A stretch of 64,000 nucleotides of DNA, from positions 16,743,376 through 16,807,375 of the forward strand of contig OY726571.1 of assembly GCA_963383645.1 (NCBI GenBank). The letters run 5' to 3'. The DNA comes from Muscardinus avellanarius (lineage: Eukaryota; Chordata; Mammalia; Rodentia; Gliridae). Shown piece by piece: positions 41,914-53,604 of the stretch; position 1 is the stretch's first letter, and the number at the start of each line of letters is the position of its first letter. A program made the translations under genes and the position numbers. Under the pieces are notes generated by a model. The model was given only the letters and a program-made list of their open reading frames with translations. It did no database searches and was not told where the DNA came from.

Positions 41914-42734
41914 TGCGTACTGGATATTTAGTTAGGATAAATAAAAGTATAACTATCTCATTAATATTTGTACATTGATTACATATTTAAATGTTTTCAA
42001 TATATTGGTTAAATAAAAATATAAGTTAATCTTACCCATTTCTCTTCAGTTTTTAAAATCTGGCTCCTAGTAAATTTTAAAACACATGTATGTTTTGCCA
42101 TATTTTTTTTTACTGGTTATCACTACTCTACAAGAAAATACTTTGCTGGATTTTGCCATGGATAAAACAGAGTAAGACTATTTGTGCCATATTTTAGAAT
42201 TCTAATAAAACCAATTTTGACAAGCAGCTAGATACATGTTTATATATCCAACCTGACTAAATATTGGCAAATGTTCATTTCCCTCATAATATGTCAAGAG
42301 TCAGACTAATATGATATATTCAGTAAGCTAAATTTTATTTGATTTGTGGTATTATTTTCCCTTTAGCTTTTCAATGATGTTTTATGATGTCATTTGATTT
42401 CTTTGGGGCAATATTAAGAAACATGGTAAAAAAAAACAACATTGTAGAAACCACTCATATGCTCAAAAAGTATTTTTTAATGAAAACAAGAGGGAATTGT
42501 GTAATTAGCTTCTGAAGTGAAGTAAAATACCATAATTATTGAAATTGTCTATTAGTACTGACACAAATATCAACTAAATTAATAATGAGAAATATTATTC
42601 CTCATATCAAGTTGAGAAACTTTAGTTGACAGTGTACTAGTATTGGGAAGAGGTTTTAAAATGTATTAATGTATCAGTATTGGGAAAGATTTCCAATTTT
42701 GAAAATATATCTCCTGTATACTAAAACAAGCCAG
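41914..42734. other. Unassigned, AT-rich
   Basis: Very AT-rich, no repeat recognised. Confidence 0.45.
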
Positions 42735-43288
42735 TACGGGCAGGAAGGAGGGACTTGTACTTTACATTTCTAAAAGAGAAGGAAGAAAACCGGAGCCAGG
42801 ACAGGGTTTTCTTCACATTTCTAAAGAAAAGGAAGGATGGAGCCAGGAAAAAGGTTTCTTTACATTTCTAAAAGAGAAACAATTTCACACATCTTGGGGG
42901 ATGAAACAAAAGGCAGAGGCCTGTATTTGGAGACAGGACTGCTCCCCGCTCCCGCCCCAAATCCGGCTGGAGAGATAGCAGAAACAGGACCGGGTTAGAG
43001 ATATGGGCTAGTCTATAGATCAAAGGACCTGCCGTGGACTTAGGATAAGAATTCAATATACTGGGGTTCTGTGGTATTTTCATTCGAATTGCCCCCCTGT
43101 GACCCTCTCCGGCACAGGTCTGTATATCTCTGTATTTCTATTTTTTTAATAAATGTCTTTAAATCTTCAGCAGCTGTCCAAGCTATGCATATTTATTCTT
43201 AGCTTAGGACAAGCATCCACGTTTTTTCTGTTTTTGTGTTTGTGTGGTTGTGGTGGGGGAATTACTTCTCCCCTCACACACCAGACAC
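42735..43288 (+). mobile_element. ERV LTR, family copy 3 (divergent subfamily)
   Basis: The 3' half aligns with 59263-59793: 'ctgtatttctat', T-run AATAAA (43148-43153), 'tctttaaatcttcagcag', 'atgcatatttattcttagcttaggacaagca'. Its start 'tacgggcaggaaggagggacttg' parallels TGAGGGGCAG..AGGGACTTGG. U3 is different: three imperfect 'tacatttctaaaagagaa' units (about 42760, 42813, 42852). A stem CCTGTG/CACAGG precedes the poly(A) signal. Confidence 0.75.
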
Positions 43289-43616
43289 ATTTCATCTGCA
43301 ACAGACAGGACTGTAGGAAAATGCACCCCTACATTGGTATAGACCAGGAAAAGATGACTTTGACCCATGAGGAAACTTACATGTTGGTCTTAATAATCAC
43401 AGTTTATAATAGAGAAAAATTACAAAGCAAACTAAAATCTAGTAACAATGACAAAATTAGATAAAAAGCCAGTTATTAAATTGAATACTATGTAGTAGTT
43501 AAAAATAAAGTAGAATTATGTATTTTGGCATAAAACATATTTAAGGTACAGTGTTAAAAAGCCAAGCTGCACAATAATTTATAATATACTACCACTTATT
43601 TAAAAAAGAACCTTTT
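43289..43616. other. Unassigned, non-coding
   Basis: Nothing recognised. Confidence 0.4.
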
Positions 43617-43813
43617 CATGGCACACGCTTGTAATTCCAGTATTTGGGAGGCTGAGACAGGAAGAATTGTGGTTGGCAGCCAGCCTCAGCTACTTAGTGA
43701 GGCCTTTGCAACTCAATGAGACCCTGTTTCAAAATAAAGAATAAAAACTAGGGCAGGGGCCATAGCTCAGGGTTCGAATGCCCCTGAGTTCCATCCCCAG
43801 ACCCGCAAAAAAA
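43617..43813 (+). mobile_element. Type I dimeric SINE, 5'-truncated
   Basis: Starts inside the A box at 'catggcacacgcttg'. Left and right halves are otherwise complete to 'ccatccccagacccgc' and an A tail. Confidence 0.92.
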
Positions 43814-44065
43814 CAAAGAAATTTTTGTATAAAAAGAATGGAACTAATAATATTTAAGAACATGCAAATTATTATGGAATTGCAGCTGATTACTTTCTTT
43901 GTTAAAATGTAGACATCAACTACGTTTTTAAAGTAATTAAAATATAAATCAGAAATTATAAATAAAAAGTTTTGGGGTCATTATTGACCTCAATTCGATT
44001 AATTTCTGTTGTTACTTTGCAGACTTTTATGAACTTCCAGGAGGTTTTGTTATTCTTTTGTTTAA

Positions 44066-44400
44066 ATTTTTATTGGTTCATTATAATCATACATCTTAAT
44101 GGAGTACAAGATGGTAGAGGCCTACATGCACACATCGCTCATTTAGCCATTCCCCAATTCCCACCCCATTTCCTCCCCCTCCCTCCTTCTCATGTTTGGC
44201 TTAGTGGTTGACTTTGATATGTTTGTGAATGTACATCATGTACATTAGGGAATGTCCCTCTTTCCCCTCCCCTCCCCCTCAGTTAGGTCACATTATTTGT
44301 TCATCTGTGGTTTCTCCTTCCTCCTCTAGAGTTTCTCCTCTGCCTTAGTCGCTTATTTTCTGTAGCTGCTTTCCTCTTAGCTATGAAGAATGGGAGAGGT
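44066..44400 (-). mobile_element. L1 3'UTR end (rodent lineage)
   Basis: 'tttttattggttcattataatca', 'catcttaatggagtacaagatgg', 'catgcacacatcgc', 'cccaccccatttcctccccctccctcc', 'gtgaatgtacatcatg', 'gtttctccttcctcctctag'. The same 3' end as 16216, 19221 and 56405, but longer. Confidence 0.82.
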
Positions 44401-45226
44401 ATTCAGCCATAAAAAGACTCTGGTAGAACAAGTGTAGTCCATTCCACATGAAACTATAAGTAATATAGTAAAGTAGATCAAGGTGCAAAGAAAAATTCAT
44501 AGAAATGATTTGATTTATATCACTCTTCGGAATCCATATAGATCAGGTATACCAAGCATATTTGGAAATACAGTATTAAATCCTGCTGCCTCACACATCT
44601 CTGTAATTTTTCCTTCTTAAACAAGTAACAAATTATTTATTATCTGGTTTTAATCAAACAGTCTCCAAATTAGCTACTGGAATTAAAAGAGTAGTTGGTT
44701 CAGTGTTCTCTATTCAATAGGCAAATGTTATCTGAAATAGAAAACTTAACACCGCTTATTAAAAAGAGTAAGACCTTATGTTTTGTTCAGTAGACACGGA
44801 AAGTAGAGAACACACCCCCACACACATACACACATTCTCTTTATTCCAGATTGAGTATGAGTTTACAGGCCAGATCACTTCTCTTCAGTAAAGACGTGGC
44901 TGTTATGCTAATATCTTTTTCTGTCTACCAGTGCTGATTAAAGTTAGTTATTCTCAGGAATTAAAATTTTGATGGTGAAACATTACTGCCCATTATCTTA
45001 GATGAATACCCATGCAACAAATAAAAACACTATATCCCAAACTGAAGTATGTAGTATGTCTTATTTTTATTCAAAGGAAAGTGATACTTCAGTGTTCTTT
45101 AGAAAATTACTCCCCCATAAACTGACACCTGTCCTCTTTTATCTCACTTCTTAAAAGAAAATAATCACACAAATTTGCAAGAATTGCTATGATCTGTTGA
45201 ATACAAAGTATATATAAAAATTAAAG
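44401..45226. other. Unassigned, non-coding
   Basis: The first bases may continue the L1 ('tattcagccataaaaagactc' near 44401-44421). The remainder is not recognised. Confidence 0.4.
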
Positions 45227-45427
45227 GCCAAGCCTGGAATAGTGGTGCATGCCTGTAATCCCAGTACTTCAGAGGCTGAGATAGGAGAATTACAGGTTCA
45301 AGGCCAGACTAGCAATTTAGCAAGACCCTCAGCAACTTAGCAAGCTTCTGTTTCAAAATAAAAAGTAAATAAAATAGAGATGGAGGTATAGCTCAGATGT
45401 AGAATACCTCTGGATTTAATTCCCAGT

Positions 45428-45476
<49 letters not shown>

Positions 45477-45481
45477 ACACA
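45227..45481 (+). mobile_element. Dimeric SINE ending in (CA)n
   Basis: 'gccaagcctggaatagtggtgc', 'ggttcaaggccagactagc', linker, 'aggtatagctcagatgtagaatacc', 'aattcccagtagca', then about 25 CA units (45429-45481) in the tail position. Confidence 0.93.
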
Positions 45482-46787
45482 GCCATTAACAAAAATAACT
45501 GTAAATTTTATACAAAATAAAGGTAATCATGATAAATTTACCATATACACATTAAATAATTCTACATGACTCCACATACAGAATATATTTCAGACTAGAA
45601 GTGATTTTAACACATCACAGGAAAATAGCATGATTTTTGAACAAAAGAACTCCTAAAATTAAGGAAATGACAAAAAGAAAGTAAAAAGGGAAGCAGAAAA
45701 GGTGAAAGGGCAAGAAAGAGGCACAGTGAACAGAGTACTTGACCAGTTCTCAGCAGCAGAAGAAACCCACATGGTTCTTTAAGATGCTCAACTTTCCCCA
45801 GGATTTAAAAATTAGTAATGAAAACTAGAAAGGCAGATTTAACGCATTGCAGGGCAGTGATAAAGTAGTTAATATTTTGTGTGCAAGGGTGAAGAGAAAC
45901 AGGAATGCTTATCATTGACGGTGGGAGAAAACATTGTTAAACATTCTTTGACAGCTAATTTTTCAGTGTCTCTCAGGATTCATTAGGCATGAATCTTTTG
46001 ATCTAGAAGTTTTCTTTCTACACAAAACAATATGATTACAAGAGTGTATTTTTCAGTGTGTTTTTGTGATAGGGAAATGAGAGAACCGGCATAAATGTTC
46101 ATCAGTAGGTACAACAGACACCCGGTGTTTTGAGAGCCAAAGTAATGAAGCCACCTAATCCTCCAGTGGTAAATTAATTATGGTACATCAAAACTTAAAA
46201 CTTGAAGCAGCTAGATTATAAAACAAGACAGTTGAAGGTAATGACTCCAAGGTATACTGTTGACAAAAAAAGGAAATCTCTGTTTTTAATCAAAAAATTA
46301 AATTGATAGTTACTTACCTATTCCATGTCTTTCTTTCCCTATTCTGCACAGATAAGAAATTTTCAGGTTAATTCTTTTGAGCAAAGCCACTAGTAAATGT
46401 AATACAAACTAAAATAATCAGCGAGAGCTTAGTCCCAGAAGACTTAGGGCTATCCACTCTTCCAGCTGTCCCAAGCTGTTCTCCACAGATGCAGAGGACG
46501 GGAGAAGAAATACTGGTGATCACTTTCTGCTGGGATTAAAGGATGGAGATTTAAAGCTAATTATGTAGAGAAATCCAACAGCATCATGTTGTGTGTGAGA
46601 AAGTGGATGAGAAGGAAAAATAGCAAGAAAAACATTGCTGAGGAAAGACTAGGAGTCTTTCTAGGAGGACATTTAAAAGAGGCATTGATTTGATCCTCTC
46701 TCAAAGGACCTTAGAAATAAATTTAGCAACCATAAAGAGTTTTGATACTTCTTTTTTGTTGACTGTTTTTAAAATATTGCCCACAAC
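45482..46787. other. Unassigned, non-coding
   Basis: 1.3 kb with no recognised repeat. No reading frame of note. Confidence 0.4.
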
Positions 46788-46975
46788 TGCTGGCATGGCA
46801 GTACACGTGTATGTGTAATCCTAGTACTTGGGAGACTGAGACAGGAGGATTACAGGTTTGAGGATTGCCTTAGCAATTTAGTGAGATTCTGTTTCAAAAA
46901 AGTGAAATGAAATAAAATAGGGCTGGGGATGCAGCTCAAAAGGAGAATGCTTCTGGGTTCAGGCACTCATTCCTT
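46788..46975 (+). mobile_element. Dimeric SINE, old
   Basis: 'tgctggcatggcagtacacg' with a 6-base insert, 'ggttTGAGGATTGCCTTAGC', 'gattctgtttcaaaaaag', 'gggctggggatgcagctc', 'gcttctgggttcagg'. The 3' end has decayed. Confidence 0.85.
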
Positions 46976-47305
46976 CTCCCACACAAAATGATCTACAAAG
47001 AAATAATCTCATAACATGAAGTGTTAATATCTTGTAGGGCTTGCCATTATAAAAGAGGTTGTTTTACAAAGAAGAGTCAGCCTCTTTGTAGAACTTCAAG
47101 TATATTTCTGTGTCTAATTCTAACAATCCCATCCATCATGTTCGTTGATGCCGTCTCATTTTCAGGAGCCATCCTTTCTCGCCTTCTTCACTCTAAGAGT
47201 CTCTTTTCTTGTCCACATGCCTTAATTCTTGTTCCCAGCCAATTTATTCTTCTCAGTGTTGTCATAATAGTATTTCTAAAATTCAAATTGTAGCATATCC
47301 CTTCC
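46976..47305. other. Unassigned, non-coding
   Basis: A 90-codon plus frame (47021-47293) has no recognisable domain. Confidence 0.35.
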
Positions 47306-47739
47306 TGTTATGGTTAGATATAGGTTGTTACCCAAAGAGCTCGTGTTTTAATGTAGAGAGTGGATGTAATTAAGTCCTGAGGATTGTAATCGTATTAGTG
47401 ATAAGCCCATTGTAATGGATGTACTAGGTGGTAACCTCGGGAGGTGGGGTGTGGCTGGAGAAGCTGGTCCCTGGTGGTGTCCCTTAGGATTGTGCTTTTG
47501 TCTTTGAAACCCCTATGTCCTTGGGCTCTCTTGTTTCTGGTCTGCATGATGTGAGGAGCAGGTCCCTTGTGCTAGCTCCCTCTCTGCTCACCACAAAGCC
47601 CTGAGATCTACAGATCCCAGCCTCACATGGATTGAACCTCAAATCTCCAAAAACTGTAAGCAAATAAATATTCCTTCATCAAGGTTGTGTTATCAGTTAT
47701 TTGTTTGGGATAATAGCAGTGAGAATATTTACCAAGACA
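47306..47739 (+). mobile_element. MaLR-type LTR, near full length
   Basis: Sense series from 'tgttatggttagatata' through 'aggtggtaacctcgggaggtggggtgtggctggag' (in parts), 'gagctagctccctctctgctc', 'tggattgaacctcaaatctcc', 'ctgtaagcaaataaat' (poly(A) signal), to 'atagcagtgagaatatttaccaagaca'. Begins TG and ends CA. No clear TSD. Confidence 0.75.
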
Positions 47740-48631
47740 TGACTTCTGGTGTGAAGCTCATAATTTCTTCCTAAACAAAAGAAGTTTCCTATGATACAAA
47801 CACAAATTGAGAGTACTTTTCTGTAATAGATCGAGATGGTCAGTGTGATTTGGTCTTTCTTTTGACAAAAGTAGTAACTGAGCCATCCTTGGAAATTCTC
47901 CCTTTTATCAAGGTCTAGTTATTCTTAGGAATAACTATTAAGAACTATTAAGAACTATTAGGATAACAATTAAGAACATTCCTGAAGTGTGATCTTAATA
48001 ATGCTTGTAGAGTGGGTATGCAAGATATTATTTCACAAGGAGAAGGAAAGAAGGAAAATAAAGAAAAGAGAAAGAAGGAAAGCAAAATGAAAAAGAGAGA
48101 GAAAATAATATAAAAAAGGCATACCAATTTTGTTCATCTGCCTCTTTAAATGTAGAGAATGTCAGATGGTATTTAAAAAACCAATAATGGTATCCTAATT
48201 ACTAACCAATTTGTTTCTGTGAAGAAGAGTATGACCAGCAAAATGTCTGTCTTCTTAATTTCCAAACTATAAAATTTTAAATTTATTTGATAGGCCAGTA
48301 ATGCACAAAAAGCCACTAGAAAAACAACTAGCTTACTGGAATTTACAATTGTCAATTCTTATAAAAATAGTGGCTCTTGTAAAGAAAATAACTACTTATT
48401 TTCCCCCATAATAGAGGAAGTCATTTCAGTCTCATCTCTCCAAAGAAGTTGGTTGATTTCGAGAATTGCAACTCGTAGATTGCCTTTTCAGTTCTCCAGT
48501 GGACTTTAAAAACTATACATGTATCTTTTCTTTACTTATCTTGTTTTTGCTGTTAGGGTAGCAGTGAGGACTCTTTTATTTTGGGATGTGAAAATTTATA
48601 CAGTAAGACTTTTACTTATTTAAAAAATTAA
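47740..48631. other. Unassigned; short tandem and purine-rich tracts
   Basis: 'actattaaga' is repeated three times near 47935-47960, and a purine-rich GAAA/GAAAG run spans about 48035-48105. Otherwise nothing recognised. Confidence 0.5.
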
Positions 48632-48838
48632 CAAGCTGAATGTGTTGATGTATGCCTGTAATTCCAGTACTTGGGAAGCTGAGACAGAAGGATTAGCCAC
48701 TTAGCAAGGCCCTTAGCAACTCAGTGAGATTCTGTTTCAAAATAAAAATGAAAAGGTCTAGGAGTATAACTCAGATGTAGAATGCCCCTGGGTTCAATCC
48801 CTAGTACATAATAAATAAATAAATTAATTAATTAATAA
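48632..48838 (+). mobile_element. Dimeric SINE, old, with left-half deletion
   Basis: 'gctgaatgtgttgatgtatgcctg', 'gacagaaggatt' joined directly to 'agccacttagcaagg', linker, 'ggagtataactcagatgtagaatgcc', and tail of TAAA/TTAA units to 48838. Confidence 0.9.
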
Positions 48839-49481
48839 GAAATATCAAAGACTCTAGAAAATCTAGTTTCAGCCCCCTATAATATTTTCTACATGGGGTA
48901 AGAAGTTATGTCCTCTCTCTTGTCTATAGCAATAGAGTTAAGTCACTGAAAATAAACAAGAAAATTAGCTGGCATCTCCTTCTTGCTCTGGTGAGAATTA
49001 CATAAATTTTAGTTTTCCATTAAAAAACTCCTTTCTACATCTTCTCAAAGAGGTTTCTATCATTTTATCATGTGACTTTTTGACTAATGTCCTCCATGGA
49101 ATAGTGTTGTTTTGTAAAATCAGGACTACCTTTCATTTACCTAATGAAATAATGATAAGTAGTTTAATGTTGTAAACTCTGGAGATGTTTCCAGACATAT
49201 CCATGGTGTTAGAGTGTGCACAGAAAGTAAACATTGTTCTTTCTGGTAGGTGAGATTAGAGTAACAGGTGATATATTTGATAGTATTATAATTATTTTAT
49301 TTTATATTAAATAAATAATAAAATTATATTATGTTGTAATTAATTATATTATGTTTTCTTCAGTTTATGGAAAGCCAGTCATTCCTGATAATTTACTTAA
49401 GGAATTTGACTTTAAATTTTAAAAGTCATTCATGGTATAGAATTATAGAATCAATTATGGCATTGTACTTTAAAATTAAGA
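48839..49481. other. Unassigned, AT-rich
   Basis: Nothing certain. The last 100 bases may belong to the L1 starting near 49482. Confidence 0.35.
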
Positions 49482-50128
49482 ATTGTTTCTACTCAGCAAA
49501 AAAGAACAACATTACCCCATATGTAGGAAAATGGATAGACCTGAAGAACATTATTTTAAGTGAAATTAGCCAGCTATAGAAAGTGAAGAGTTAAGCCAGG
49601 CGTGGTGGCGCACACTTGTAATCCCCGCGCTTGGGAGGCAGAGACAGGAGGATTGCACAGGTTCGAAGCCAGCCGTGCTGGCTTAAGAGACCCTGTTTCA
49701 AAAATATAAAAAATAGGTCTGGGAGTGTAGCCCGGAGGAAGAAGGGCTTCCAGGAACCCCAGTACCACACACACAAAAGAAAGTGAAGAGGTAAGTGTTT
49801 TTTCTTATATTCAGAAGCTAGGGAATAATTGGGATACAAGACAGACTTCAGAGAAAGGAAGAGAAACCCTAGTGGGGTGATGGAGGTGGTCTAGGGGAAG
49901 GTGGTGGTGGTGAGGGAGAATTAATTAGGGAAACACATATTAATCTTATGTACATATGTGAAATTCTCAATGCTAGTCTCAATAATATGTTTGGGGAAGG
50001 GGAGGAAGTGTGTGTGGGGACATCACTAAGGGCTGTGCATGCATGCATACATGTCTCTATCAGTGTGAACTTCCTTATGACATGAGACTACACTGAACCA
50101 AAAAAGTATATTAAAAAATAAACTTCTT
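49482..50128 (+). mobile_element. L1 3' end with ORF2 C-terminal remnant
   Basis: The plus frame 49367-49579 ends with residues ITPYVGKWIDLKNIILSEIS, the typical C-terminal region of L1 ORF2. The stop at 49577-49579 falls inside the SINE target-site duplication. The 3'UTR follows the SINE at 49591 and ends with A-rich sequence near 50100-50125. 5'-truncated. Confidence 0.8.
49591..49778 (+). mobile_element. Type II dimeric SINE with perfect 12-bp TSD
   Basis: 'gccaggcgtggtggcgcacac', 'gaagccagccgtgctggcttaag', 'ggagtgtagcccggaggaag', 'accccagtaccac' and an ACAC/A tail. TSD gaaagtgaagag at 49579-49590 and 49779-49790. Close to type II consensus, so relatively young. Confidence 0.96.
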
Positions 50129-51060
50129 ATAGTTAATTTCTAGTTTCATTCCATTATGGTCAGAAAAGACATATGGAAGTATATCACCTTTTCTGAATTT
50201 GCTTGTGCTCACTTTGTGGCCCAGGATGTAATCTGTTTTGGAGAGGATTCCTTGAGCAGCTGAGAAAAATGTGAATTCTGCTGTAGTTGGGTGGAATATT
50301 CCATATGTGTCTAACAGGTCCATTTGGTTGATGGTGTTCTTTAAGTTTGAGGCTTCTTTACTGACCTTTTGTCTAGAAGATTGGTCTAATGGTATGAAAG
50401 GGGTATGGAAGTCTCCCAATAATATTGTATTGGAATTTATGTGTGACTTAATGTCACAAAGAGCTTGTTATATAAAAGCAGCTGTACCGCCGGGCATGGT
50501 GGTGCATGCTTGTAATCCCCGCGCTTGGGAGGCGGAGACAGGAGGATCGTGCTGGTTCGGAGCCAGCTGCGCTGGCTTAAGAGACCCTGTTTCCACATAA
50601 AAAAAAAAAAAAAGTTAAAAAATAGGTCTGGGAGTGTAGCCCGTGGGAGTGTATCCCAGAGGTAGAAGGGCTTCCAGGAACCCCAGTACCACCAAAAAAA
50701 AAAAAAAAAGTTAACTATCATTATTTCCTCTTGCTGGATTGTTCTTTTTACCAGTAAAAACTGACCTGATTTGTCTCTTCTAATAAGCTTGGACTTGAAG
50801 TCTAACTTGTCTGATATCAGAGTTGTTACTCCTGCTTGTCTTTGAGTTCCGTTGGCATGGATTACCTTGCTCTAGCCCTTGACCTTAAGATCATTACTAT
50901 CTTTACTTGTAAAGTGTGTTTCTTGCAGGCAGCAGATAGATGGATTCTGGTTTTTAATCCATTTTGCCATCTTATGTTTTTTTTATTAGAGAGTTGATGT
51001 CATTTATGTTCTGTGTAATTATTGAGAGGTGGTTTTTAATTTCTAACATATTGAGATTTA
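50129..51060 (-). mobile_element. L1 ORF2 endonuclease-domain remnant (interrupted)
   Basis: The minus frame 50111-50419 gives an apurinic/apyrimidinic-type L1 endonuclease segment: GDFHTP near its start, 'EFTFFSAAQG' and 'DYILGHK' in the middle, and SDHN near the end, carrying the expected Asp/His of the active site (GDF and SDH motifs). Upstream ORF2 sequence continues past the SINE at 50488 ('ttgtctgatatcagagttgttactcctgc', 'gtgtttcttgcaggcagcagatag'). The RT part is absent: the fragment ends at 50129. Confidence 0.88.
50488..50709 (+). mobile_element. Type II dimeric SINE with 15-bp duplication in the right half
   Basis: Left half complete with 'gagccagctgcgctggcttaag'. Linker has A15. 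Right half reads 'gggagtgtagcccgt' then again 'gggagtgtatcccagaggtagaagggc', a tandem duplication of its first 15 bases. Inserted within the L1 ORF2 remnant. TSD not evident. Confidence 0.94.
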
Positions 51061-52068
51061 ACTTCTGTTTGAGGTAGTATTTGTTATTCTCTGCTTAGTA
51101 ATTTGCTGGATGGAAATTCTTGTTTCTCTGGTTCTGGCGTGTATTGCTTATTTCTTCTTTGCAGTTAATCTCTTTGAGTATTTTCTCCAGTGCTGTTTTT
51201 GAAGACACAAATTTCTTCAGCTTCTGTTTGTCATGAAGATTTTTAATTACCCATCTAATTTGAGAGAGAGTTTTTCTTGGTAGGAAATTTTTGGCTGCAA
51301 GTTGTTTTCATTTAGAGTTTGGAATATGCTACCTCAGGCCTTTCTGGCTTTCATGACTTGGTTTCACAGATGTGAAGTCCCAGTCTCTCCCTGCCTCCAT
51401 AGGTTGCTGATGCCTCTAAGACAAACTCAATGTAAGAGTCTTTGTTCTCCACAGCTAGGGCTACGTTTATGGCAAAGTTTGCCATAAACTTACTGTGTTA
51501 ACTTCTCCCCATTCACCACAATTGGGTGGTCTCTGGTGATAGCAGAGATCCTACTTATTGGGTCTAATGTTAAGTGTAGGTCTCCCCCCTCACTTTCCAC
51601 TGATGCAGAGCCTAAGTCTGTTTGAGCCTCTGCTATGCCCAACAGTAGAATCTATTCCCCCTTTTCTGGGTTGAACTGCAAAGTCTCAGACCCAGGGAGT
51701 TTATCTGGGCTGTGTGAGTTCCTGGGGATGCTGTGCTGGGCATTCTCCCACGGGGACAGTGTGTTGACTTACGGTATTGTTGAGCTTCACTCTGGATCTC
51801 TGGAGGGCATGATAAGCTCAGCCACCACTGCTGCAAGTTGTAGCTGGTGTTTGTGCAGGAGGAACTGATGACTTATAAATCCAGTGGTCTGCAGCTGCTC
51901 ACTTCAGGTCCTGGGTTATTTTCCTGTTCTTCTCTGGAGTTGGTTGCAGTGAGGCAAAATGACACCACTGTGGTGCCATGGCTACAAGGTGGGCAGGTTT
52001 CTTTTCTGCTCTCTGATCAAACTTCTGGCCTTTTTTTTTAAATCAACCATCTTGTACTAATTGTGTTG
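51061..52068 (-). mobile_element. L1 5' region (5'UTR, possibly ORF1 remnant)
   Basis: Continues upstream of the endonuclease segment on the same strand. The right end (52020-52065) reads on the minus strand 'acaagatggttgatttaaaa', similar to the CAAGATGG start of many L1 5'UTRs. The interior is GC-richer (51330-51990). Frames at 51635-51868 and elsewhere are not gene-like. Confidence 0.5.
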
Positions 52069-53026
52069 TTTTTCTAGTTATGGTATTTTCTGGTTTTTGT
52101 AGGATGCTATTTTTAAGGCAATGGAGATAGGGTGTCAGCAGGACTGGTATGTGCTGCTTCTCTTGGTCGCTTTCAAAAAAACAAAAAACAAAAAACCTTG
52201 CTTTTGAGGGTGGAAGAAAGTGCTAGTGGCTTAGTTTCAGTATTCCATGAATCTTCAGGAATCCTTTTTACAATACTCTATGTTACAGACTTCATTGAAT
52301 ATGCAATAATATACTTTTAAAAAAAGTATTGTCTTCAAGAATATAATAAAGTGGTATAGCCAGATGCTGTGCATAGTTAGATTGTGTGATAGCCATGAAC
52401 TCCTAGATTGCAAACCACCATGTTATATTTGTTATGCTGGTCAAGAAGCTATTGTATTCTCTGCTTGAGAAGGACAGCTATTTGCAAAAATTTTTTTTTC
52501 GCTGCCTAAGTGTCCTTTTATCATCCAGTACAAAGGCTGTCAATGCGTCTTCTTTACAAGATACACAAACTGACAGAGATCCATAGAGAGTTTCCTCTCA
52601 ATGTGTAGGTATGTGTGTTTGTGTACATTAGTTTGTTCTGATATTGTTGTTTATACTGAGCCTGTGTGTATAATCAATCACTTCTATTTGACCCATGTAA
52701 AAACAAGGTAAAATATTTTATTTTCTTTTGACTATTTGTTAACATAACTATTTAAGTGTAAACTATTTAAAATTTATCATTCAGTTTTTGAAAAATGCGA
52801 GAAATGGAAGTGTCCTTGTGGCCTGAGCTTTTATCTCAGGTTACCATTTTCTGTATTAAGTAGTTGTTAATACTGATACCCTTCCTTAACTTCCAGGTAC
52901 TTAGGCACAAATATTTCATTATATTTTCTTTGTAAAGCAGTTAAAATGAAAAACAATGAAACTGAAAGGACATTTAATCACGACTATAAGCTACTTAGCT
53001 TAATGGTCTAGAAAAAAGGTCTTCTC
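52069..53026. other. Unassigned, non-coding
   Basis: Nothing recognised. Confidence 0.4.
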
Positions 53027-53185
53027 TAAAACATGTATAGTCAAACTACTAAAAGCCCAAGACAAAGAGAGAATTCTAACAACAGGAAAAATTGGAAGTC
53101 ATGCTTAAGGGAATCCCCATTAGACTAACAACAGATTTCATATCAGAAAACTTAAAGACCAAAAAAGAATGACATGGCATATTCT
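53027..53185 (+). mobile_element. L1M 5'-part fragment
   Basis: Sense: 'tagtcaaactactaaaagcccaagacaaagagag', 'ggaagtcatgcttaag', 'gattTCATATCAGAAAACTTAAAG', 'gaatgacatggcatattc' follow the L1M ORF1/5' order. Confidence 0.6.
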
Positions 53186-53192
53186 AATTCTC

Positions 53193-53258
53193 CTTTCTTT
53201 CTTTTCTTTCTTTCTTTCTTTCTTTTTCCTTCCTTCCTTCCTTCCTTCCCTCCTTCTT
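53193..53258. repeat. (TTTC)n(TTCC)n tract
   Basis: About seven TTTC and seven TTCC units: the degenerated tail of the adjoining minus-strand SINE. Confidence 0.94.
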
Positions 53259-53409
53259 TGGATTGAACCCAGAGGCATTCTATCACTGAGCTACACTCCC
53301 TAGCCCATTTTATTATTTTGGAAACAGGTTGCTGAGAGGAGTCTCATTATGTTGCTGAGTCTGTCCTTGAACCTGCAATCCTCCTATCTAAGCCTCCCAA
53401 GAACTGGGG
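53259..53409 (-). mobile_element. SINE joined head-on to a second SINE
   Basis: 'ggattgaacccagaggcattc' to 'cctcccaagaactgggg', stopping inside the left half at the ACTGGG motif. Confidence 0.88.
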
Positions 53410-53604
53410 TTATTGAACCTAGGGGGATTCTACATATGAGCTACACTCCCAGACCTGTTTTTTAAATTTTAAAATTTTGAAACAGGGTCTCTCACTAAGT
53501 TGTGGAGGGCTTCACTAAGTAGCTGAGGCTGTCCATGAACCTGTGATATTCTGTCTCAGTCTCCCAAGTACTGGGATTATAAGCATGTGCCACCACATTT
53601 GGCT
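53410..53604 (-). mobile_element. SINE lacking its tail, fused at ACTGGGG
   Basis: Starts 'ttattgaacctagggggattc' with no tail, continues to 'catgtgccaccacatttggct'. The shared ACTGGG(G) at the junction occurs both in the left half (caagtactggga) and in the right half (ggtactgggga) of these SINEs. Confidence 0.87.

Noticed and set aside
50271..50600. 109-codon plus-strand frame
   Set aside because: Antisense shadow of the L1 endonuclease segment joined to a SINE.
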